Assembly: GCA_018971925.1 (NCBI GenBank) | Contig: JAGWZT010000041.1 | Span: 1 to 10,063 of the forward strand | Origin: Lysobacteraceae bacterium | Lineage (GTDB): Bacteria > Pseudomonadota > Gammaproteobacteria > Xanthomonadales > Rhodanobacteraceae | Direction: 5' to 3' | DNA: 10,063 nt | Shown here: in pieces, positions 1-5,232 of the stretch | Layout: every line of letters begins with the position of its first letter | Numbering within the stretch: the stretch's first letter is position 1 | The notes under the pieces: generated by a model | The model's database searches: none | Seen by the model: only the letters and a program-made list of their open reading frames with translations | Told to the model about the DNA's origin: nothing | Position numbers and translations under genes: made by a program

Positions 1-93
1 GTCCCGGATGATGAAGATCGGTTCGCGCCTGCGCAGATCCTGCAAAACTTCCCGTGGATGCGGCGGCATCGCGAGTGCGGGTTCACGGGTCAT
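1..93 (-). CDS. 5' end of an unidentified gene downstream of queG (partial)
   Basis: The reverse strand opens with ATG at 93 and stays open to the window edge, giving 31 codons that begin MTREPALAMPPHPREVLQDL and continue RRREPIFIIRD. The ATG overlaps the queG stop as ATGA, the usual mark of translational coupling, so the two are probably one operon. Too little is present to name the protein. The Arg/Glu-rich 'LRRREPIF' stretch loosely recalls the start of small DUF4440/NTF2-like proteins, but this is a guess from memory. It could also be a chance open frame, although the exact ATGA overlap argues for a real gene. Confidence 0.45.
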   Translation of the reverse strand, partial: MTREPALAMPPHPREVLQDLRRREPIFIIRD

Positions 94-1184
94 GCCTTGC
101 CTTCCCTTGCGGTTTGCTGCGCCAGCGCCCACGCCACGTGTTCGCGCACCAGAGGCGAGGGGTCGCCGGCGCGCGACTTCAGCGCTTCCATCACTTCGGA
201 TGTGTGTGGCGCGTTGCCCAGTGCCACCGCGACGTTGCGTGAAAAACCCTCGAAGCCCGCGCGGCGGATCGGCATGCCTTCGGTGCGCTTCAGGAACTCG
301 GCTTCAGTCCAGGCGAACAGGTCGGCCAGCTTCGCGTGGTCCAGGCCGTGGCGCGGCGCGAAATCTTCCTCGCCCGTGGGCTGCGCGAATTTGTTCCACG
401 GGCATACCAATTGGCAATCGTCGCAGCCGAACACGCGATTGCCCATCAGCGGGCGCAGTTCCTCGGGAATCGCTTCCCGCGATTCGATCGTGAGGTAGGA
501 GATGCAGCGGCGCGCATCGAGTTGATAAGGGCCGGTGATGGCTTGCGTCGGGCACACGTCGATGCAGCGGGTGCAGGTTCCGCAGTGCGCGCTGGAAGGT
601 GCATCGACCGGCAATGGCAGGTCGGTGTAAAGCTCGCCGAGGAAAAACCACGAGCCGGCGTCGCGGTCCAGCGCCAGGGTGTGCTTGCCGATCCAGCCGA
701 GCCCCGCGTTGCGCGCCAGCGCCTTTTCCAGTACCGGTGCCGAATCGGTGAAGGCGCGGCAGCCGAACGGGCCGGTTTCGGTGGCGATGCGATCCGCGAG
801 TTTCTGCAGGCGATTGCGGATCAACTTGTGGTAGTCGCGGCCGAGCGCGTAGCGCGAAATGTAGGCGCGTTCCCCGTCGCCCAGCGTGCGCCACGCCGCG
901 GTCGCGTCGATGCCGCCCGGCAGATAATTCATGCGCGTGGAAATCACCCGCACCGTGCCCGGTTGCAGTTCCTGCGGACGGCTGCGCCTGGTGCCGTGAT
1001 GCTGCATGTAATCCATCGTGCCGTGGCGGCCCTGGCGCAACCATTCCTGCAGGCGCGCTTCGTCCTCGCGCAGATCGACGCCGGTGATGCCTACCTTGGC
1101 AAAACCGAGTTCCGCGCCCCACGCCTTGATGCGTTTCGCGAGTGACGCAAAATCGACGTTGATGGCTGCGCTGCCGGAATCCAT
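90..1184 (-). CDS. queG: Epoxyqueuosine reductase QueG
   Basis: QueG reduces epoxyqueuosine to queuosine in tRNAs with a GUN anticodon, the last step of queuosine synthesis. It is a cytosolic cobalamin- and Fe-S-dependent enzyme. The 364-residue product is close to the usual length. The N-terminal cobalamin-binding half contains 'GFAKVGIT' (27-34) and 'FTDSAPVLEKALARNAGLGWIGKHT' (145-169), where D147 is the likely catalytic acid by family comparison. Two 4Fe-4S cluster sets follow: C201, C204, C207, C211 in 'CGTCTRCIDVCP', then C254, C257, C261 in 'FGCDDCQLVCPWNK', with an extra C227. The C-terminal ~60 residues look like HEAT-type helices. The start at 1184 matches the family N-terminus. No Shine-Dalgarno precedes it; a TACAAT box ends six bases before the ATG. 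The gene diverges from nnr. The tRNA-Asn(GUU) gene in this window encodes one of the substrate tRNAs. Confidence 0.96.
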   Translation of the reverse strand: MDSGSAAINVDFASLAKRIKAWGAELGFAKVGITGVDLREDEARLQEWLRQGRHGTMDYMQHHGTRRSRPQELQPGTVRVISTRMNYLPGGIDATAAWRTLGDGERAYISRYALGRDYHKLIRNRLQKLADRIATETGPFGCRAFTDSAPVLEKALARNAGLGWIGKHTLALDRDAGSWFFLGELYTDLPLPVDAPSSAHCGTCTRCIDVCPTQAITGPYQLDARRCISYLTIESREAIPEELRPLMGNRVFGCDDCQLVCPWNKFAQPTGEEDFAPRHGLDHAKLADLFAWTEAEFLKRTEGMPIRRAGFEGFSRNVAVALGNAPHTSEVMEALKSRAGDPSPLVREHVAWALAQQTAREGKA

Positions 1185-1206
1185 GCACGCATTGTAGGAT
1201 CACGCG
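1185..1206. promoter_or_regulatory. 22-base divergent promoter region between queG and nnr
   Basis: Only 22 bases separate the two opposing ATG codons. On the minus strand TACAAT (1196-1191) is a 5/6 match to the -10 consensus and ends six bases before the queG ATG. On the plus strand TAGGAT (1195-1200) ends six bases before the nnr ATG and overlaps the other box by two bases. The AGGA inside TAGGAT could instead be the nnr Shine-Dalgarno (7-base spacing). No convincing -35 box was found for either direction, and both would lie inside the opposite coding region. Confidence 0.35.
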
Positions 1207-2676
1207 ATGGCCGCCCCCGACCCACAGTTCGCGCTTTACACCGCCGCGCAGGTGCGCGCGCTCGATCGGGCCGCGATCGCCGGAGGCATTGTCGGCATCG
1301 AATTGATGGAACGCGCGGCGCGCGCGGCACTCGATGCCTTGCGTCGCCGCTGGCCGCAGGCGCAGGCGCTGTGCGTCGCGTGCGGCCCCGGCAACAACGG
1401 CGGCGATGGGTTTCTGCTGGCCGCCCTGGCTTGCATGGAGGGCATGCGGACGCACGTCATCGCCACGAGTGACCATGCGACCGGTGACGCCGCGCTCGCG
1501 CGTGAACGTTGCCTGCGCGAAGGCGGGCAGGTGGCGCCTGCGGCAGCATCGTTGCCGGAGGCCGACGTGTACGTGGATGCATTGTTCGGTTCCGGCCTGA
1601 ATCGCGCACCCTCCGGCGACGCGGCGAAACTGATCGCGGCCTTGAACGCGCAATCTCGCCCGGTGTTGGCGCTGGACGTGCCCAGCGGACTGGGTTCCGA
1701 TACGGGCGTCGCGTTCGATCCTTGCGTGCGCGCGGCGGCAACCGTGTGTTTCGTCGGCTGGAAACGCGGATTGTTCACGGCCCGGGGCGCCGATCAATGC
1801 GGTGAACGCACCCTTGCCACGCTGGACATTCCCGCGCATGGGTATTCGCAGGTGCCGCCCGACGCCACGCTGCTTGTGCCGCGCGCGTTGCCGCCGCGTC
1901 CACGCGACAGCCACAAGGGCCGCCAGGGCCACGTGCTGGCGATCGGCGGCGACCTCGGTGCGGGTGGCGCGGTGCGCATGTGCGGCGAGGCCGCGGCGCG
2001 CGTCGGCGCAGGACTGGTCAGCATCGCCACCCGCGAAGCCAATGTTGGCGCGATCCTCTCCGCGCGCCCGGAACTGATGCCGCAGGGCGTGCACGTGCCG
2101 CGCAACCTGGAGCCGCTGCTGGCGCGTGCAGGCGTGCTCGCGGTGGGGCCGGGCCTGGGGCAGGACGAATGGGGCCGTGGTTTGTGGAATGCCGCGCTGG
2201 ATGCCGGCAAGCCGCTGGTGCTGGATGCCGACGGTTTGAATTTGCTTGCCACGGCGCCACGCGCACTGCCTCCGGCGTGTGTGTTGACGCCGCATCCGGG
2301 CGAGGCCGCCCGTCTGCTGGGAATTGCGATCACGGAAATCCAGGCTGATCGCTTTGCAGCAGCTCGCACCCTTGCGCAAAAATATCGCGCCGTGGTCGTG
2401 CTGAAGGGCGCAGGGAGCCTGATTGCCGATCCCGACGGCCGGGTTGCCGTGTGTCCCTGGGGCAACCCTGGCATGGCCTCGGGGGGCATGGGCGACGTAC
2501 TTACCGGCGCGGTCGCGGGGCTGCTCGCACAGGGACTTGGCGTTTGGGATGCAGCCTCCCTCGGCGTCGGCCTGCATGCGCGTGCGGGCGATCTTGCCGC
2601 GCGCGCGGGCGAGCGCGGGTTGCTGGCTTCCGATCTTTTTCCGTATCTGCGTGCGTTGGTGAATGGCCGTGCCTGA
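1207..2676 (+). CDS. nnr: Bifunctional NAD(P)H-hydrate epimerase / ADP-dependent dehydratase Nnr
   Basis: This enzyme repairs NAD(P)H damaged by hydration: the N-terminal domain interconverts the R and S epimers of NAD(P)HX and the C-terminal ribokinase-like domain dehydrates S-NAD(P)HX using ADP. The 489-residue product carries both domains. The YjeF_N epimerase part spans about 10-215, with 'GNNGGDG' (62-68), 'VDALFGSG' (123-130) and 'DVPSG' (157-161). The dehydratase part spans about 225-485, with 'KGRQGHVLAIGG' (237-248), 'VGPGLG' (313-318), 'DADGLN' (340-345), 'TPHPGE' (361-366) and 'GNPGMASGGMGDVLTG' (419-434), in which D430 is the expected catalytic Asp. The ATG at 1207 has AGGA seven bases upstream. 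The gene overlaps tsaE by 14 bases, and nnr-tsaE-amidase is a conserved operon order in gammaproteobacteria. Confidence 0.96.
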   Translation: MAAPDPQFALYTAAQVRALDRAAIAGGIVGIELMERAARAALDALRRRWPQAQALCVACGPGNNGGDGFLLAALACMEGMRTHVIATSDHATGDAALARERCLREGGQVAPAAASLPEADVYVDALFGSGLNRAPSGDAAKLIAALNAQSRPVLALDVPSGLGSDTGVAFDPCVRAAATVCFVGWKRGLFTARGADQCGERTLATLDIPAHGYSQVPPDATLLVPRALPPRPRDSHKGRQGHVLAIGGDLGAGGAVRMCGEAAARVGAGLVSIATREANVGAILSARPELMPQGVHVPRNLEPLLARAGVLAVGPGLGQDEWGRGLWNAALDAGKPLVLDADGLNLLATAPRALPPACVLTPHPGEAARLLGIAITEIQADRFAAARTLAQKYRAVVVLKGAGSLIADPDGRVAVCPWGNPGMASGGMGDVLTGAVAGLLAQGLGVWDAASLGVGLHARAGDLAARAGERGLLASDLFPYLRALVNGRA

Positions 2677-3163
2677 CTTCGCTCGAACCCTTGCAATGTC
2701 GTTGCCGGACGAGGCCGCAACGATGGCGCTGGCGCGGAGCCTCGCACCCGTGCTGCTGAACGGCGGTGTGGTGTACCTGCGCGGCGAACTCGGCGCAGGC
2801 AAAACGACGTTTGCGCGTGCGCTGCTGCGGGCGATGGGTGTGGGCGAGCGGGTCAAGAGCCCGACCTACAGCCTGCTCGAACGCTACACGGTCAATGGCC
2901 GCGATGCGTTCCATCTCGATCTGTACAGGATATCCAACGCCGGCGAGCTGGAATGGCTGGGCCTGGACGAGCTGGACGCGCCGGAGAAGATCGTTCTGGT
3001 CGAATGGCCCGAGCGTGGCCGCGGCGCGTTGCCGAAACCGGACCTGGAAATCGCCCTTGAGCACGAAGGACGGGGACGCAGCGCCTGCCTGAGCGCAGGG
3101 TCCGCGCGGGCCAGCGGCTGGCTCGACGGCATTCAAGCCGTGGCGGGCCGGGCTGGAAAATAA
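2663..3163 (+). CDS. tsaE: tRNA threonylcarbamoyladenosine biosynthesis ATPase TsaE
   Basis: TsaE is the small ATPase that works with TsaB, TsaD and TsaC to make t6A at position 37 of tRNAs reading ANN codons, in the cytoplasm. The 166-residue product shows the P-loop 'GELGAGKTT' (41-49), the switch-like 'SPTYSL' (66-71), 'HLDLYR' (84-89) and 'VEWPER' (113-118), all family hallmarks. Length is within the normal range. The ATG at 2663 overlaps the nnr stop by 14 bases, consistent with translational coupling; neither it nor the alternative ATG at 2696 (residue 12) has a good Shine-Dalgarno, so the true start may be 11 codons later. It sits between nnr and the amidase, as in E. coli. The tRNA-Asn in this window, which decodes AAY, is a predicted t6A substrate. 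Confidence 0.95.
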   Translation: MAVPDFARTLAMSLPDEAATMALARSLAPVLLNGGVVYLRGELGAGKTTFARALLRAMGVGERVKSPTYSLLERYTVNGRDAFHLDLYRISNAGELEWLGLDELDAPEKIVLVEWPERGRGALPKPDLEIALEHEGRGRSACLSAGSARASGWLDGIQAVAGRAGK

Positions 3164-3238
3164 CCGGTACTTGGCGCAACTTCATCAACCGACCTCGATA
3201 AAACGGCTGCAGCCATCGGATAACAAAGGGAAAAATAC

Positions 3239-3267
3239 TTGCAATCCGGCGCGGCTTGCGGTTGAAT
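3239..3267 (+). promoter_or_regulatory. Candidate promoter for the amidase gene
   Basis: TTGCAA (3239-3244) and TTGAAT (3262-3267) are each 4/6 matches to the sigma-70 boxes at the optimal 17-base spacing. The expected start of transcription is within a few bases of the amidase ATG at 3276. The 112-base gap after tsaE also holds the palindrome GGCTGCAGCC (3205-3214) and an A-rich run (3225-3236), and shows no Shine-Dalgarno before the ATG. The match is moderate and could be chance. Confidence 0.3.
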
Positions 3268-3275
3268 TCGTCCCC

Positions 3276-4763
3276 ATGAGGGGGAGCCCGCGTCCACTGC
3301 TGTCGTTTTTCTTGTTCGCCTGCGGGGCGCTGGCCTGCGCGGCAGGTGCGGCAGCGGCGTCGGCGAACGCTTCCAGCACCGTGAAGGCGGTGCGCATCTG
3401 GGGCGGCCCCGATTCCACGCGGGTGATCTTCGAATTGTCCGGTCCGGTGGACTACCAGTTGTTCCAGTTGAGCAGCCCCGACCGGGTGGTGCTGGATCTG
3501 GACAACGGCGTCTTCGGCAACGGCGTGGGCGCCAAGCCCGGCAAGGGCGCGGTGAAGGACATGCGCATCGGCCGCTTCCAGGGCAAGGCGCGCATCGTGC
3601 TCGACCTCGACAAGGCCGCGCATCCCAAGAGCTTCCTGTTGAACCCCACCGCACAGTACGGCTACCGGCTGGTGGTGGAATTGGGCACGCCCGACACCAA
3701 GCCTTCGAAGATCGTCAAGACGATCGACAGCGACATCGCGGAAGGCAAGCCGCGTCCGGTGGTGATTGCGGTGGACGCAGGCCATGGCGGCGATGATCCC
3801 GGCGCGCGCGGCAAGGGCGGCACGCTGGAAAAAATCGTGACCCTGGAAATCGCCAGGGATCTGGCCAAGTTGATCGATGCACAGCCGGGCATGCACGCGG
3901 TGTTGACCCGCAGCGGCGATTATTTCGTGCCGCTCAAGCAGCGCTTCCAGATCGCGCGCGAACACAAGGCCGACCTGTTCGTGTCGATCCACGCCAACTC
4001 CTGTCCGGATTTCTGCGATGCGCGCGGCGCCTCGGTATGGGTGCTCTCCACCCACGGCAAGCAGAGCGAGGCCGGCAAGTGGCTGGCGAAGAGCGAAAAC
4101 GCGTCCGACCTGATCGGTGGCGTGTCGCTGGACGACAAGAACCACATGCTCGCCTCGGTGCTGCTGGACCTGTCGCAGGGCGCCAGCATGCACGCGGCGC
4201 ATGAAGTCGGCGGCGACGTGCTGACCGCGCTGGGCAAGGTCGGGCCGCTCTACCGCGACACCGTGCAGGGCGCCAATTTCGTGGTGCTGCGTTCCCCGGA
4301 CGTGCCATCCATCCTGGTCGAAACGGCCTTCATCAGCAACCGCCAGGATGAAAACCGCCTGGACAGCAGCAAGGATCGCCAGCGGTTGGCCAAGGGCATC
4401 CTCACCGGCGTCCAGCAGTATTTCGAAACCACGCCACCGCCGGGCACGTGGTTTGCGATGGAACGCAACAAGCGACTGCATCTCACCGCCAGCGCCGCGC
4501 CCGAAGTCGCCACCAACGCCGATACGGCCAAGGCGGCCGAGGTGGTCAGCGCGGACGCGCCGCAACTGGCTTCCGCCGCCAAAGCGCCGGATTCCGATGA
4601 TCCGTTCCAGGACGTGCACAAGGTCGCGCGTGGCGAGACGCTGTCCGGGATCGCCCGCCAATACGGCGTCAGCATGAATTCCTTGCGTTCGGTGAATTCC
4701 AGCAAGATCCAGGCGGGCGGGGGCATCCAGGTGGGGCAAGTGCTGCTTATTCCAAGTTCCTGA
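3276..4763 (+). CDS. amiC: N-acetylmuramoyl-L-alanine amidase, AmiC/AmiB type, with LysM domain
   Basis: This periplasmic zinc amidase cuts the bond between MurNAc and the stem peptide of peptidoglycan and helps separate daughter cells. The 495-residue product starts with a signal peptide (short basic n-region with R2 and R6, hydrophobic core ~8-28). It is followed by an AMIN domain (~37-137), an Amidase_3 domain (~161-383) and a C-terminal LysM domain (~446-493, 'GETLSGIARQYGVS'). Zinc ligands are H170 in 'DAGHGG', E185 and H239 in 'SIHAN', with catalytic E349 in 'ETAFISN'. An insert at ~270-330 with 'ASVLLDLSQ' matches the autoinhibitory helix that EnvC/NlpD-type activators displace. An upstream TTG at 3171 is in frame but would place 35 hydrophilic residues before the signal peptide, so ATG 3276 is preferred. 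There is no twin-arginine motif, so Sec export is likely. A remote lipobox-like 'LFAC' (13-16) is noted but weak. Confidence 0.95.
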   Translation: MRGSPRPLLSFFLFACGALACAAGAAAASANASSTVKAVRIWGGPDSTRVIFELSGPVDYQLFQLSSPDRVVLDLDNGVFGNGVGAKPGKGAVKDMRIGRFQGKARIVLDLDKAAHPKSFLLNPTAQYGYRLVVELGTPDTKPSKIVKTIDSDIAEGKPRPVVIAVDAGHGGDDPGARGKGGTLEKIVTLEIARDLAKLIDAQPGMHAVLTRSGDYFVPLKQRFQIAREHKADLFVSIHANSCPDFCDARGASVWVLSTHGKQSEAGKWLAKSENASDLIGGVSLDDKNHMLASVLLDLSQGASMHAAHEVGGDVLTALGKVGPLYRDTVQGANFVVLRSPDVPSILVETAFISNRQDENRLDSSKDRQRLAKGILTGVQQYFETTPPPGTWFAMERNKRLHLTASAAPEVATNADTAKAAEVVSADAPQLASAAKAPDSDDPFQDVHKVARGETLSGIARQYGVSMNSLRSVNSSKIQAGGGIQVGQVLLIPSS

Positions 4764-4777
4764 GCATTTGGGCCGCT

Positions 4778-4806
4778 TTGACAGCCGATCCGCGTCACAA
4801 GATAAT
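4778..4806 (+). promoter_or_regulatory. Strong sigma-70 promoter for the tRNA-Asn transcript
   Basis: TTGACA (4778-4783, 6/6) and GATAAT (4801-4806, 5/6) are separated by exactly 17 bases, the best promoter in the window. The expected start of transcription is near 4813. The discriminator after the -10 box is GTGCGGC, and a GC-rich discriminator is typical of stringently controlled stable-RNA promoters. It begins 14 bases after the amidase stop codon, with no terminator between, so amidase transcripts probably also run into the tRNA unit. Confidence 0.8.
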
Positions 4807-4812
4807 GTGCGG

Positions 4813-4987
4813 CTCACTGCTCTCGTATTGCAGGTTGGCAGCAGATGGCTTGCCCGAATAGCTCAGCTGGTCGGGCGTTCGGCGTTTGCGACAGTCCAGT
4901 GGACTGACGCGACGAATGCGAGGAGGAGGCATGGATGCCGACTGGAAGGCGCTCCACGGATGGAGACGAAGCGACAATTCAAAACTT
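4813..4987 (+). ncRNA. Structured 5' leader of the tRNA-Asn transcript with CsrA/RsmA-like hairpins
   Basis: If transcription starts near 4813, RNase P cutting at 4988 would release about 175 bases of leader. Seen in order: an internally deleted tRNA-Asn copy (4852-4877); a hairpin with stem CAGTCC/GGACTG and loop AGT, extended by GCG/CGC across an A-A mismatch (4888-4910); a purine run AGGAGGAGG (4921-4929) just before ATG 4931; hairpin GGCA-UGGA-UGCC (4928-4939); and hairpin CUCCA-CGGA-UGGAG (4952-4965). The last two both have the form CA-NGGA-UG, close to the CsrA binding consensus (ANGGA in a hairpin loop closed by ACA/UGU), with the two GGA triplets 25 bases apart. The transcript and any function are inferred; the hairpins are seen. 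It may instead be one copy of an intergenic repeat family. Confidence 0.3.
4852..4877 (+). pseudogene. Internally deleted tRNA-Asn remnant
   Basis: Bases 4849-4871 are identical to 4985-5007 (23 of 23), covering the last three leader bases and the first 20 bases of the intact tRNA-Asn. The copy then jumps directly to TCGGGCG, which equals the 3' acceptor strand plus the discriminator G of the same tRNA. The T-arm, anticodon arm and variable loop are missing, and there is no CCA. What remains can fold as GCCCGA/TCGGGC (4852-4857 with 4871-4876) around a 13-base loop. It cannot function as a tRNA. It reads as a tandem duplicate that lost its middle, perhaps at a single shared T. Confidence 0.7.
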
Positions 4988-5026
4988 GCCCGAATAGCTC
5001 AGCTGGTTAGAGCACTAGACTGTTAA
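4931..5026 (+). CDS. Possible 31-codon leader ORF ending inside the tRNA-Asn anticodon loop
   Basis: ATG 4931 follows a very strong Shine-Dalgarno run (AGGAGGAGG, 4921-4929), although the best spacing is short at about 4 bases. The frame gives MDADWKALHGWRRSDNSK and then continues into the tRNA gene as LARIAQLVRALDC. It stops at TAA (5024-5026), formed by the last anticodon base and the two bases after it. The ATG lies inside the first NGGA hairpin. Translation would compete with tRNA maturation, so this may be coincidental, or the ribosome site may act on unprocessed RNA. No homologue is recognised. Confidence 0.15.
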   Translation: MDADWKALHGWRRSDNSKLARIAQLVRALDC

Positions 5027-5064
5027 TCTGGGGGTCCTTGGTTCGAGTCCAAGTTCGGGCGCCA
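4988..5064 (+). tRNA. tRNA-Asn (anticodon GUU), CCA encoded
   Basis: The 77-base sequence folds as a standard cloverleaf: acceptor stem GCCCGAA/TTCGGGC, D-stem GCTC/GAGC with loop AGCTGGTTA, anticodon stem CTAGA/TCTGG (one G-T pair) with loop CTGTTAA, variable loop GGGTC, and T-stem CTTGG/CCAAG with loop TTCGAGT. The anticodon GTT reads AAC and AAU. The discriminator is G, as expected for asparaginyl-tRNA synthetase, and CCA is encoded (5062-5064). It is driven by the promoter at 4778-4806 and ended by the terminator at 5116-5142. It is a predicted substrate of both the queuosine (G34) and t6A (A37) pathways, to which queG and tsaE in this window contribute. Confidence 0.97.
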
Positions 5065-5072
5065 ATTGTGGG

Positions 5073-5110
5073 TCTGCTAACGCGGCGCCAAATGGCCGCG
5101 CGTTAGCAGA
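5073..5110 (+). repeat. Long stem-loop between tRNA-Asn and its terminator
   Basis: TCTGCTAACGCG (5073-5084) is perfectly complementary to CGCGTTAGCAGA (5099-5110), a 12-base-pair stem, with a small inner GCC-AAAT-GGC hairpin (5087-5096). There is no T-run after it, so it is not itself an intrinsic terminator. It starts 8 bases after the encoded CCA and may protect the precursor 3' end or guide trailer processing. A REP-like or other repeat origin is equally possible. Confidence 0.6.
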
Positions 5111-5115
5111 GCCTG

Positions 5116-5142
5116 GGCCGGCGGTTTTCCGCCGGCCTTTTT
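5116..5142 (+). terminator. Rho-independent terminator after tRNA-Asn
   Basis: GGCCGGCGG (5116-5124) pairs perfectly with CCGCCGGCC (5129-5137) around a TTTT loop and is followed by five T (5138-5142). It ends the tRNA-Asn transcript and probably also transcripts reading through from the amidase operon. Confidence 0.92.
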
Positions 5143-5232
5143 CGTCGCGGTGTTCCTGTGCCATCGTTCACATGGCGAGCACGCGGTTTCCACGCATACT
5201 TGCGCGCTTCGTGTCCAAACGCGGGAATCCTC

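Noticed and set aside
304..2856. 850-codon open frame on the minus strand across queG and nnr
   Set aside because: It is a high-GC shadow: Arg/His/Gln-rich, no recognisable domain, and it lies over two well-supported genes in another frame.
3288..3323. Lipoprotein signal in the amidase
   Set aside because: 'LFAC' has Phe at -2, a poor lipobox, and the family is normally soluble periplasmic; an ordinary Sec signal peptide fits better.
2892..4817. 641-codon minus-strand frame opposite the amidase and tsaE
   Set aside because: The composition is that of an antisense shadow and no motif is visible; the plus strand encodes complete AMIN, Amidase_3 and LysM domains.
4852..4877. Second functional tRNA-Asn gene
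   Set aside because: The anticodon arm, T-arm and CCA are absent, so it cannot work as a tRNA.
4768..5010. 80-codon plus-strand frame covering the tRNA leader
   Set aside because: It starts inside the promoter (-35 region), reads through both tRNA copies and lacks a ribosome site; its end is a translated tRNA sequence.
4988..5232. Integrated element attached at the tRNA-Asn 3' end
   Set aside because: No integrase and no second copy of the tRNA 3' end were seen in the window; a terminator follows directly and the next gene has ordinary codon use.
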